Translations under genes and position numbers: made by a program
In this document: in pieces, positions 1 to 6,316 of the stretch
Position numbering within the stretch: position 1 is the stretch's first letter
How the letters are laid out: every line of letters begins with the position of its first letter
Notes under the pieces: generated by a model
What the model was told of the DNA's origin: nothing
The model's input: only the letters and a program-made list of their open reading frames with translations
Database searches by the model: none
NCBI GenBank assembly: GCA_018402075.1
Contig: JAGYJP010000028.1
Span: 1 to 7,177, forward strand
Direction: 5' to 3'
Source: Candidatus Nanopelagicales bacterium
GTDB taxonomy: Bacteria > Actinomycetota > Actinomycetes > S36-B12
Length of the DNA: 7,177 nucleotides

Positions 1-237
1 GAATGCACCCGGGTCTTGCTCGGCATCTGCGTCCTCGGGCGGGGGCGCCAGGTCAACCAGATCTTCTTCGAATCCCAGGGCTTCGAGTTTGCCCGCCCAA
101 GACGACTCGGCCGCAAAAACAACCCGGTGACCGCGATCGAGCAAAACCTTGCCAATTCCAATGCATTGGTTGGTGGGACCGTAGGCGGATTCCGGCATGA
201 ACAAAATTGTGAGCGGGCGGGTGGAGTTATCCGTCAT
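1..237 (-). CDS. MGT/GT1-like glycosyltransferase, N-terminal fragment (runs off the window)
   Basis: This is the first 79 codons of a leftward gene; the remainder lies beyond base 1. After a short polar leader the protein reads ILFMPESAYGPTNQ (residues 11-24), an amphipathic helix with VLLDRGHRVVFAAE (31-44), then LEALGFEEDLVDL (51-63). This is the first beta-alpha-beta unit of the acceptor-side Rossmann domain of macrolide/UDP-glucuronosyl-type (GT1, GT-B fold) glycosyltransferases. In that family the first loop normally carries a GHxxP-like motif whose His is the catalytic base; here the position reads GPTNQ, so the His is absent. The donor-binding half is not in the window, so sugar and acceptor cannot be named. 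Its ATG overlaps the TGA of the upstream TetR gene (ATGA, 234-237), and a purine-rich AGAAGAG stretch lies about 7 bases before it, implying co-transcription and translational coupling with the regulator. The fold call is from motif recognition only; another GT-B or nucleotide-sugar-binding protein is possible. Confidence 0.7.
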   Translation of the reverse strand, partial: MTDNSTRPLTILFMPESAYGPTNQCIGIGKVLLDRGHRVVFAAESSWAGKLEALGFEEDLVDLAPPPEDADAEQDPGAF

Positions 238-881
238 GGGTTATCTCTTCTGGGTTGAATGGTTGTAATTTTCTTGGGTGTAACTTTTGAGGCGGGTAAT
301 GCATGACCTGTTGCCAAGCGAGCAAATTCAAGGATTAATTCAACGGCACTGGCATAGTCGAGAGTCGGATGTTTGGCAATTATTCGATAGCCATAGGCAT
401 CTTCGAGGGCAACGAGGTTACGAGCAATGCTCAGCGAACTTTGGGTCAGGTGAAATACACCTTGACTGACGCCTAATTCCAGGATGCCTTGATACAGACC
501 CACCTGTCGGTCGTAGAGCGAGGTGAGGAGCACGGCATACATGGTGTTGCGGGCAGCCTCGCCACCGAGTGAGCACAACAACCGCACGTCTTTATCCTCG
601 GCACTACGCGGCACACCCAAAGAGATTGTTCGTTCCAAACGCTCGGCGGGGTCGGGGATAGAAGCAATCATTTCGAGACGCTCGTTATAAAAGCGCTCCA
701 TGCCAGCGCGATTCGCTTCTACGAGAAGTTCGTCGATGCCGGCGTAGTGGTAGAGGATGGCTCCCGAGGAAACCCCCGCCGCCTCGGCTATCTGGTTGAG
801 TCGGACGGCAGAGCCGTGCTCAGCAAGCGCCCGCTGAGCAGCGGAGATGAGATCCGCTTTACGTTCACTAGTCCTCGCCAC
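234..881 (-). CDS. TetR/AcrR-family transcriptional regulator
   Basis: This 215-residue protein has the usual TetR length and layout. The N-terminal DNA-binding domain includes a helix-turn-helix at about residues 28-46 (LNQIAEAAGVSSGAILYHY), followed by the typical helix 4 (ELLVEANRAG). The remaining ~150 residues are a helical ligand/dimerisation domain ending in a LVALEDAYGYRIIA-type helix (157-169), reminiscent of the BetI-like TetR_C_6 domain; that subfamily is a guess. The start is GTG at 881. The ATG at 889-887 is out of frame, and an in-frame TAG at 893-891 blocks any longer form. No clear Shine-Dalgarno precedes the GTG. It is divergent from the polyamine transport/oxidation operon across 121 bp, the classic arrangement of a local repressor that also controls itself. 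The inducer is probably a polyamine or breakdown product, inferred from context only. The last ~20 residues form a basic tail (TPKKITTIQPRR) beyond the core fold. Confidence 0.92.
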   Translation of the reverse strand: MARTSERKADLISAAQRALAEHGSAVRLNQIAEAAGVSSGAILYHYAGIDELLVEANRAGMERFYNERLEMIASIPDPAERLERTISLGVPRSAEDKDVRLLCSLGGEAARNTMYAVLLTSLYDRQVGLYQGILELGVSQGVFHLTQSSLSIARNLVALEDAYGYRIIAKHPTLDYASAVELILEFARLATGHALPASKVTPKKITTIQPRRDNP

Positions 882-887
882 GCCCGC

Positions 888-893
888 ATTCTA
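888..893 (-). promoter_or_regulatory. Candidate -10 box of the TetR gene (possible leaderless transcript)
   Basis: Read leftward the bases are TAGAAT, fitting the actinobacterial -10 pattern TANNNT. The last base of the box is 888, which would place initiation at about 881, the G of the GTG start codon. That would give a leaderless mRNA, common in actinomycetes and consistent with the lack of a Shine-Dalgarno. No convincing -35 was found. This is inference from spacing. Confidence 0.4.
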
Positions 894-904
894 GAAGATT
901 TCTA
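892..904. promoter_or_regulatory. Palindrome TAGAAGATTTCTA, candidate operator at the regulator's promoter
   Basis: Perfect 5-bp arms (TAGAA / TTCTA) flank a GAT centre. It overlaps the candidate leftward -10 box, where a bound TetR dimer would block the regulator's own transcription. It shares its AGATT core and arm geometry with the palindrome at 970-984. The arms are short and AT-rich, so a chance match is possible. Confidence 0.4.
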
Positions 905-916
905 AACATGGGTTTA
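903..916. repeat. Inverted repeat TAAAC-ATGG-GTTTA
   Basis: Perfect 5-bp arms at 903-907 and 912-916 with a 4-bp spacer. It adjoins the palindrome at 892-904, sharing two bases. It could be part of a larger operator or the leftward -35 region, but is short enough to occur by chance. Confidence 0.3.
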
Positions 917-939
917 ACAATTTGCACATTTAGGTGAAA

Positions 940-956
940 TTTATGCTCTTTATGCT
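940..956. repeat. Tandem 8-bp direct repeat TTTATGCT, 9-bp period
   Basis: Identical copies at 940-947 and 949-956 are separated by one base. Each contains a TATGCT hexamer that could act as a rightward -10 element, so this may be a duplicated -10 region or two alternative start sites for the transport operon. Confidence 0.45.
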
Positions 957-969
957 ATTTAATAATCTG

Positions 970-984
970 AACTGAGATTCAGTT
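970..984. promoter_or_regulatory. Palindrome AACTGAGATTCAGTT, candidate operator in the operon leader
   Basis: Perfect 6-bp arms (AACTGA / TCAGTT) surround a GAT centre; an overlapping alternative pairing is CTGAA (967-971) with TTCAG (978-982). It sits downstream of the candidate -10 boxes and just upstream of the ribosome binding site, where a bound repressor would block transcription of the polyamine operon. Its centre (977) is 79 bp from the centre of the related palindrome at 892-904 (898). Confidence 0.5.
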
Positions 985-991
985 TTTATTG

Positions 992-998
992 AAGGAGA
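992..998 (+). promoter_or_regulatory. Strong ribosome binding site of the solute-binding protein gene
   Basis: AAGGAGA precedes the ATG at 1003 with 4-5 bases of spacing and is the best Shine-Dalgarno in the window. That fits the need to make more binding protein than membrane components. It fixes the ATG at 1003 as the start. Confidence 0.85.
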
Positions 999-1002
999 GC
1001 AG

Positions 1003-2115
1003 ATGCGTCGACCGACAACTCAGCGCTCGGTCCGCCGGACCGGCGCCATCTTGGCCAGTGTGGCCTCAGCAGCACTCGTGCTGTCAGCATGTGGGGGTGG
1101 CGATTCGGCCGCATCGGATCTCAATCCCGATGCAGACCTCAGCCAGCAGTCCCTGACCGTGTCCAACTGGGCCGGCTACTACCCCGAGGACATGGCCGCC
1201 AACTTCGAGGCAGCGGTGGGCACCCCCATGACCATCACCAACCATGCCACCAACGAAGAAATCATGGCCAAACTCACCGCGGGTGGGGACTCTGGAATTG
1301 ACGTGGCATTTGTCTCGGGCCAATTCGCACAGGCACTCAATGAAGCCGGGTTGATCGAAACACTCAACCCCGAGTTCATTGCCAACCTGTCGAATCTGTA
1401 TCCCGAAGCACAAAACCTTTCCTATGATCCCGGCAACAAGTACTCGGTTCCCTACGCCTGGGGCACCACCGGAATCTGTTATCGCAGTGACCTGATCGAA
1501 GAACCCACCAGTTGGAACGCGATTCTGGAGCCATCTGCTGAGAACAATGGCAAGGTCACCGCTCTGGCGACCGAGCGTTGGCTGATGTTGCCAGCTCAGA
1601 AGGCACTCGGCTTCTCCGCGAACACCACCGACGAAGCAGAGTTGGAGCAGGTCAAGGAAAAACTCATTGCAGCGAAACCAGGTTTGCTCGCATACGATGA
1701 CACCACCTTCTATTCACGTTTGGTCTCCGGTGAAGCAAATGCCGTTGTTGCCTGGGATGGCTGGTGCAACTACGGAACCGCAGAGAACCCAGACATCAAG
1801 TTTGTGGTTCCCTCTGAGGGCAGTGACCTGTGGGCAGACACCATGGTGATTCTGAAGACTTCCAAGAACAAGGAAGCCGCACACGCCTACATCAACTTCA
1901 TCCTCGATCCAGCGAACCATGCGTGGGTGGCGGAAAATATTCTGTACAAGGTTCCCAATAAGGCAGCCATGGATGCTGTCGGTGCCGGATTGGCAGCGTC
2001 GTATCCAAACATGGGTCTCACACCCGCACAGTTGCTCGAGCAAGAGTCACTGGTTGATCTTGGTGAAGCAGGACCGCTGTACACCAAGATTGCCACCGAG
2101 GTGACGTCGAGCTAA
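1003..2115 (+). CDS. potD: Polyamine ABC transporter substrate-binding lipoprotein (PotD/PotF family)
   Basis: This is the extracytoplasmic binding protein of a polyamine importer, predicted to be lipid-anchored on the outer face of the membrane. The 370-residue precursor has a basic N-region (RRPTTQRSVRR), a hydrophobic stretch and a lipobox LSAC with Cys30 as the lipidation site, then a Gly/Ser/Asp-rich linker. From residue ~51 it follows the PotD pattern: SNWAGYYPED (54-63), GIDVAFVSG (98-106), YSVPYAWGTTGI (147-158), SW (170-171), LGFSANTTD (202-210), a WDGW segment (251-254), VPSEGSDLWADT (269-280) and LYKVPNKAAM (314-323). W277/D279 and Y315 align by eye with PotD residues W255/D257 and Y293 that contact polyamine. 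The acidic pair D168/E171 of E. coli PotD seems replaced by T190/W193, so substrate preference may differ from spermidine. Two further cysteines (C159, C255) could form a disulfide. It is first in the operon with the best ribosome binding site. Confidence 0.92.
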   Translation: MRRPTTQRSVRRTGAILASVASAALVLSACGGGDSAASDLNPDADLSQQSLTVSNWAGYYPEDMAANFEAAVGTPMTITNHATNEEIMAKLTAGGDSGIDVAFVSGQFAQALNEAGLIETLNPEFIANLSNLYPEAQNLSYDPGNKYSVPYAWGTTGICYRSDLIEEPTSWNAILEPSAENNGKVTALATERWLMLPAQKALGFSANTTDEAELEQVKEKLIAAKPGLLAYDDTTFYSRLVSGEANAVVAWDGWCNYGTAENPDIKFVVPSEGSDLWADTMVILKTSKNKEAAHAYINFILDPANHAWVAENILYKVPNKAAMDAVGAGLAASYPNMGLTPAQLLEQESLVDLGEAGPLYTKIATEVTSS

Positions 2116-2125
2116 ACAGCACTAC

Positions 2126-3034
2126 ATGTCAACAACGACCCCCACGTCAGGGCGTGGCGCCGCACGGCGCCGCGCCCTGATCGGTCGTACCGTCTTTGCC
2201 GGTCCCGGCTTGATCTATATCACGGCTTTCATGGCCATTCCGGTTCTGCTGGTTTTGGTGTACTCGTTCTTCCAGCGCGGTCGTTTCGGCGGAATCGTGT
2301 GGGAGTTCACATTTGACAACTATGTGCGCGCATTTGAGCCCGTCTACATCCAGGTATTGAGCAATTCACTGGTCATTGCCGGGACAACCACCCTGCTGGC
2401 GCTGCTGATCGGGTATCCGACCGCCTACGCGATTGCGAAACTGCCCGCCCGCTGGCGCACCGTTGCACTGGTCATGGTGGTGCTCCCTTTTTGGACGAAC
2501 TTCCTGATTCGCACCTATGCCTGGATCATTCTGCTCAACTCCGAAGGGCCGATTAACTCCTCACTGGTAGATGCCGGGATCATCAGTGCACCCATTGGTT
2601 TGCTGTACACACCCGGCGCGGTGATCGTGGGTTTGGTGTACGCGTACCTGCCACTGGTGATCCTGCCCGTTTACGCATCCATTGAACGCCTCGATCGTCA
2701 ATTGGTGGAGGCCGCGGGGAATTTGGGTGCATCTCGAGCGCGTGCGTTTTTCGATGTCACCCTTCCGCTCACCCTGCCCGGTGTCATGATCGGCGCAATT
2801 TTTGTTTTCGTGCCCAGCCTGGGCAACTTTGTTGTTCCCGAACTGCTGGGCGGTGGAAAGACCGTGATGGTGGGTAATTTGATTCGCGATCAATTCCTGG
2901 AGGCACGTGACTGGCCATTTGGTGCGGTGCTTGCGCTCTTTGTGATCTCCCTCCTTGTCATTCTCTTCGCCGTGCAAGCCGCGATTTCCCGGCGGATCAA
3001 TGGAACGGGGAAGCGGGTGAGTAGTCGTGCATAA
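2126..3034 (+). CDS. potB: Polyamine ABC transporter permease, PotB type
   Basis: This is one of the two membrane subunits of the importer. The 302-residue protein has a basic cytoplasmic N-terminus (SGRGAARRRALIGR) and about six hydrophobic helices, near residues 24-49, 80-103, 112-137, 160-183, 217-240 and 264-287. The cytoplasmic coupling segment is EAAGNLGASRARAFFDVTLP (195-214), continuing LTLPG: the EAA motif by which BPD-type permeases dock on the ATPase. LPFWTNFLIRTYAWIILL (120-137) and LGNFVVPELLGGG (232-244) are typical of PotB rather than PotC. The ATG at 2126 lies 10 bases after the binding-protein stop. No clear Shine-Dalgarno precedes it, so translation probably depends on ribosomes arriving from upstream; the next in-frame Met (residue 36) falls inside helix 1 and is not credible. 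Confidence 0.93.
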   Translation: MSTTTPTSGRGAARRRALIGRTVFAGPGLIYITAFMAIPVLLVLVYSFFQRGRFGGIVWEFTFDNYVRAFEPVYIQVLSNSLVIAGTTTLLALLIGYPTAYAIAKLPARWRTVALVMVVLPFWTNFLIRTYAWIILLNSEGPINSSLVDAGIISAPIGLLYTPGAVIVGLVYAYLPLVILPVYASIERLDRQLVEAAGNLGASRARAFFDVTLPLTLPGVMIGAIFVFVPSLGNFVVPELLGGGKTVMVGNLIRDQFLEARDWPFGAVLALFVISLLVILFAVQAAISRRINGTGKRVSSRA

Positions 3035-3797
3035 AATCGGCTGGCTCCGCGTGCCACTCATTGGCACCTATGTGTTTCTGTACATACCCATTGCGGTACT
3101 TGTTGTCATGAGTTTCAACGCCAGCAAGAACCCATTCACGTGGACAGGTTTCAGTACCCAGTGGTACTCGGCACTGTTCAACAATGACCTGATTCGACAA
3201 GGGTTTGTCAACACCATGATCGTGGCGGTCGGCGCCACGATTTTCGCCACCATCTTGGGCACATTGCTCGCCATTGGTGTTGCCCGCTACTTCAGGTCAA
3301 CCGTGGTGGAGGCGTACAGCCTCGCGCCGGCAATTATCCCCGACCTAGTATTGGCCATTGGGCTGCTCGCATTCTTTGCTTTGGTCGGTGTGACCCTGAG
3401 TCTTTTCTCGGTACTGCTGGCGCACGTGGTGTTCGGCATGGCATTTGTGGCGGCGGTGGTCATTGCCCGGATCGGTCAAACGGATTCCAGTCTCGAGGAA
3501 GCAAGTAGGGACCTGGGTGCGAGTGCAGTCACCACGTTCTTCCGAATCACTCTGCCCAGTTTGGCGCCCGGAATTATTGCGGGCGCACTGCTGGTCTTCA
3601 CCTTGAGTCTTGACGAATTTGTTGTTACCTATTTCACCAACGGACCCACCACACCAACATTGCCCATTGTTATTTATTCCATGGTCCGTTTCGGCGTTAC
3701 CCCGGAAATAAACGCACTCGCTGCCTTGCTCCTGCTTGTCAGCTTCACCATTGTGATCTCTGCTCAGCGGATCACCCGACTTACGGATTCCGTATGA
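3027..3797 (+). CDS. potC: Polyamine ABC transporter permease, PotC type
   Basis: This second membrane subunit pairs with PotB to form the translocation path. The 256-residue protein has six predicted helices near 9-30, 59-86, 93-118, 124-146, 181-203 and 226-247. Family marks are YIPIAVLVVMSFNASK (19-34, PotC-like first helix), the EAA coupling motif EEASRDLGASAVTTFFRITL (157-176) continuing PSLAPG, and LSLDEFVVTYFTNGP (193-207), a PotC hallmark. The start is GTG at 3027, inside the end of potB (8-base overlap), preceded by GGGTGAG at about 3015-3021. Such an overlap suggests coupled translation and balanced production of the two permeases. Length and motif order are normal, with no sign of truncation. 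Confidence 0.93.
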   Translation: MHKIGWLRVPLIGTYVFLYIPIAVLVVMSFNASKNPFTWTGFSTQWYSALFNNDLIRQGFVNTMIVAVGATIFATILGTLLAIGVARYFRSTVVEAYSLAPAIIPDLVLAIGLLAFFALVGVTLSLFSVLLAHVVFGMAFVAAVVIARIGQTDSSLEEASRDLGASAVTTFFRITLPSLAPGIIAGALLVFTLSLDEFVVTYFTNGPTTPTLPIVIYSMVRFGVTPEINALAALLLLVSFTIVISAQRITRLTDSV

Positions 3798-4873
3798 CAC
3801 TTCACGCACCCCTGCTCACCATCTCCGGCGTCAGCAAATCTTATGGAGATGTTGTGGCCTTGGAAGATGTCAGTTTTGATATCAGACAAAATGAATTCTT
3901 TGCGTTGCTGGGTCCCTCGGGGTGTGGAAAAACCACCCTGCTTCGATCCATTGCTGGGTTCGAGGATCCCGATGTTGGATCCATCAGCATTCTCGGGTCA
4001 GACTCGGCCACGCCGATTAATCTGTTGGCGCTACCACCCAATAAGCGCCCAGTGAATCTGATGTTCCAGTCATATGCCCTCTTCCCACACATGAATGTCC
4101 GCAAAAACATTATGTACGGCTTAGAGCGCGAGGGCTTGGGTAAAGAAGAGATCGCGGATCGAGTCGAGGAAGTGTTGATCACAACCGGATTAAGTGACAA
4201 AGCCTCGGTGCGACCAGCGCAACTATCCGGTGGACAGCGCCAACGGGTTGCATTAGCCCGCGCAATCGTCAAACGCCCGCGCTTATTACTCCTTGACGAG
4301 CCACTATCTGCCCTTGATCGCAAGGTGCGGGCGGAAATGCAAATCGAGTTAAAGCGCCTGCAACATGAAGTGGGAATCACTTTCGTGGTTGTCACCCACG
4401 ACCAAGAAGAAGCCATGAGCATGGCGGATCGAATAGCGGTCATGCATGAAGGTCGAGTGCAGCAAATCGCCGACCCGGTCACCCTGTACGCAGAGCCCGC
4501 CAATGTGTTCGTGGCTGATTTCATTGGAAGCGGGTCGTTGCTTCACGGCAGCGCAAGCCAGAATTCTTTCAGCGCTTATGGATCCACCCTTCCCTGTCAC
4601 AACCCCGACCAGGTCTCTGGCGATGCAGTGCTTGTTTTGCGTCCCGAAGATGTGCGGGTTACCGGCGTGACATCTACCGACACACCGCTTCTCGTCGGAA
4701 CGATTGTGGAGACACACTTCTATGGTGGTTCATCCAGCACTACGGTGCGCGTCCCCGGGGTGGAGAACGTGGTTGTGGCGAGCCACCCGGGCGTGCCGCA
4801 ACATAATGTGGGCGATCAAGTCGGATTGACGTGGGACCCGCTGACGGCAGTGCTGCTCAAGGCTCATCCATGA
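3794..4873 (+). CDS. potA: Polyamine ABC transporter ATP-binding protein, PotA type
   Basis: This ATPase powers amine import from the cytoplasmic face. All catalytic elements are present in its 359 residues: Walker A GPSGCGKTT (40-48), Q-loop Q92 in FQSYALFPH, ABC signature LSGGQRQ (144-150), Walker B LLLLDEP (164-170), D-loop SALD (172-175) and switch His H202 in VVVTHDQEEA. After ~residue 240 comes the C-terminal regulatory region of CUT1/PotA-type ATPases, a TOBE-like beta domain containing LRPEDVRV (282-289) and a GTIVETHFYGG stretch (302-312). The ATG overlaps the potC stop (ATGA, 3794-3797) and its own TGA overlaps the next start, so it is coupled on both sides. A weak GGA (3785-3787) is the only Shine-Dalgarno-like sequence. 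The family call is secure; the polyamine substrate follows from the partner proteins. Confidence 0.95.
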   Translation: MTLHAPLLTISGVSKSYGDVVALEDVSFDIRQNEFFALLGPSGCGKTTLLRSIAGFEDPDVGSISILGSDSATPINLLALPPNKRPVNLMFQSYALFPHMNVRKNIMYGLEREGLGKEEIADRVEEVLITTGLSDKASVRPAQLSGGQRQRVALARAIVKRPRLLLLDEPLSALDRKVRAEMQIELKRLQHEVGITFVVVTHDQEEAMSMADRIAVMHEGRVQQIADPVTLYAEPANVFVADFIGSGSLLHGSASQNSFSAYGSTLPCHNPDQVSGDAVLVLRPEDVRVTGVTSTDTPLLVGTIVETHFYGGSSSTTVRVPGVENVVVASHPGVPQHNVGDQVGLTWDPLTAVLLKAHP

Positions 4874-6309
4874 CAATCATTACAAGTGCCGGGCGCGATC
4901 AAAACCCGCCTGCGGATTTTGTTGACCGATCCCTCGCGGACACAATTCACGCTCCGTACTGGACCGATCAGCCAGGCGCACCACAGCCGTGCGGTCCGTT
5001 GTTGGCAAGTACCGATTGCGATCTAGTGATCATTGGTGGCGGGTTCACCGGGCTGTGGACTGCGATTCTTGCCAAGGAACAAGACCCACATCGCGATGTC
5101 GTTCTGGTCGAGGCGGAGACAATTGCATTCGGTGGCTCTGGCCGCAATGGTGGGTTTATCTCAAGTTCGCTCACCCATGGACTAGCTCATGGTGAGGCGA
5201 TCTGGCCTAAAGAAATGGAAACTTTGGTGCGTCTGGGGACAGAGAATCTCAATGCGATTGTGGATTTCACACGTGCCGAAGGCATTGACGCTGATCTGCG
5301 CCTGATCGGAAAAACAATCGTCGCGGTCAACGATCACTCCGTGCGCTCACTAGAAAGCATGCATGCACTGCATGCCAAATGGGGTGAAAACAGCGAGCTA
5401 CTCGATCGTGAAGCTGTGCAAGCAGATGTTCATTCCCCCACGTACTTAGGTGGTTTACGTGTCACCACTGGCAGTGGTTTGATGGATCCCGCGCGCCTTT
5501 CTTGGGGGCTCAAACGTGCGGCCGAGGCGCGTGGTGTTCGGATTTATGAAAATACTCCGGCGACATTTATTTCGCAGCATCGGACAAGTGGGGTAGCGGT
5601 GCAAGCAGGGATTGCATCCGTGCGTGCTCGACAGGTAGTGATTGCAACAAATGGCTTTACTCCACTTCTCAGACGCCTGCAATATCGAGTATTGCCAATC
5701 TTTGATCACGTGCTCGTGAGTGAGCCACTTACCGAGACTCAATTGTCTGATGTTGGCTGGTCGCAGAACCAAGGCATGACGGACATGGGCAACCAGTTCC
5801 ATTACTACCGTCGCACTCCAGACAACCGCGTTCTTTGGGGTGGCTACGACGCTATCTACTATCGCGGTAATCGCACCAATAAAGAGCTGGAAAAACGTGA
5901 CGCGAGTCATCGGCTTCTTGCGGCGCAATTCTTTTCCACCTTCCCGCAACTGGAAGGCCTAAGGTTTTCATTTAAGTGGGCGGGAATAATCGATTCAACC
6001 AGTCGCTTTACCCCGGTGATTGGTTCGGCTATGGGTGGCAAGGTTGCGTACGCCGTGGGCTACACCGGTCTGGGCACGGCATCATCTCGATTCGGGGCAA
6101 ACACAATGCTCGATTTACTGGCTCGCCGCAAAACGGAATTGACGGAACTCACTCTGGTAAGGCGCAAGCCCCTTCCGTTTCCACCGGAGCCCTTTAGGTA
6201 CCCACTCGTGCAATTCACTCGCTCGCAACTCGTCCGCGAGGATCGAACAGGCAAGCGAGGCGCGTGGCTTTCTTTACTCGATCGATTCGGTGTCGGATTC
6301 AACAGTTAG
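4870..6309 (+). CDS. FAD-dependent amine oxidoreductase, DAO family (PuuB-like)
   Basis: A 479-residue flavoprotein probably oxidising a polyamine or derivative to an aldehyde in the cytoplasm. The N-terminal extension (HAPYWTDQPGAPQPCGPLLA, 27-46) is typical of gamma-glutamylputrescine oxidase relatives. Next are the dinucleotide-binding motif DLVIIGGGFTGLWTA (51-65), an acidic residue ending the second strand (VVLVEAE, E81), GSGRNGG (89-95) contacting the flavin, and a C-terminal GYTGLGTASSRFGA segment (397-410) that completes the FAD site in DAO-fold enzymes. A helix LGGLRVTTGSGLMDPARLSW (193-212) is also PuuB-like. I chose the ATG at 4870, which overlaps the potA stop (ATGA) and has AAGG at 4859-4862; an in-frame GTG at 4831 would add 13 unsupported residues and overlap potA further. 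Coupling to the importer and a following aldehyde dehydrogenase supports polyamine catabolism. The exact substrate (free amine, gamma-glutamyl amine, or secondary amine such as sarcosine) is not settled by sequence. Confidence 0.88.
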   Translation: MTIITSAGRDQNPPADFVDRSLADTIHAPYWTDQPGAPQPCGPLLASTDCDLVIIGGGFTGLWTAILAKEQDPHRDVVLVEAETIAFGGSGRNGGFISSSLTHGLAHGEAIWPKEMETLVRLGTENLNAIVDFTRAEGIDADLRLIGKTIVAVNDHSVRSLESMHALHAKWGENSELLDREAVQADVHSPTYLGGLRVTTGSGLMDPARLSWGLKRAAEARGVRIYENTPATFISQHRTSGVAVQAGIASVRARQVVIATNGFTPLLRRLQYRVLPIFDHVLVSEPLTETQLSDVGWSQNQGMTDMGNQFHYYRRTPDNRVLWGGYDAIYYRGNRTNKELEKRDASHRLLAAQFFSTFPQLEGLRFSFKWAGIIDSTSRFTPVIGSAMGGKVAYAVGYTGLGTASSRFGANTMLDLLARRKTELTELTLVRRKPLPFPPEPFRYPLVQFTRSQLVREDRTGKRGAWLSLLDRFGVGFNS

Positions 6310-6316
6310 GAACACA

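Larger units (their letters stand above)
882..1002. promoter_or_regulatory. Divergent promoter/operator region between the TetR gene and the polyamine operon
   Basis: This AT-rich 121-bp stretch is the only sizeable non-coding DNA in the window and must hold the promoters of both units. Rightward, candidate -10 boxes are TATGCT at 942-947 and 951-956 and AATAAT at 961-966. A TTGCAC at 922-927 resembles a -35 box, but it sits 14 bp from the first TATGCT and 23 bp from the second, so no pair has ideal spacing and the promoter is unresolved. Leftward, TAGAAT (893-888) matches the TANNNT -10 pattern about 6 bp before the regulator's GTG. Inverted repeats lie at 892-904, 903-916 and 970-984. Confidence 0.7.

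Noticed and set aside
3..258. Rightward open frames at the left edge
   Set aside because: Their translations show no family pattern, while the leftward frame over the same bases gives a clear GT-B N-terminus joined to the regulator by an ATGA overlap.
887..889. ATG just upstream of the TetR GTG as the true start
   Set aside because: It is out of frame with the regulator and would not encode the helix-turn-helix domain.
970..989. Hairpin followed by a T run resembling an intrinsic terminator or attenuator
   Set aside because: The stem is only 6 bp with a 3-base loop and mostly A/T pairs, and the T run partly belongs to the stem. It sits before a strong ribosome binding site, so an operator is a better reading.
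2561..3067. Antisense open frame opposite the potB/potC junction (~168 codons)
   Set aside because: It is rich in His/Gln/Arg, as expected from the complement of hydrophobic permease codons, with no domain signal and no promoter or ribosome binding site.
3841..4524. Antisense open frame opposite potA (~227 codons)
   Set aside because: It is fully covered by the conserved ATPase; the translation is low-complexity Ser/Arg-rich with no recognisable motif.
4831..4869. Earlier GTG start for the flavin oxidoreductase, adding 13 residues
   Set aside because: The added residues are the potA C-terminal coding region read in another frame and match no oxidase leader. The ATG at 4870 gives the usual ATGA coupling and has an AAGG upstream.
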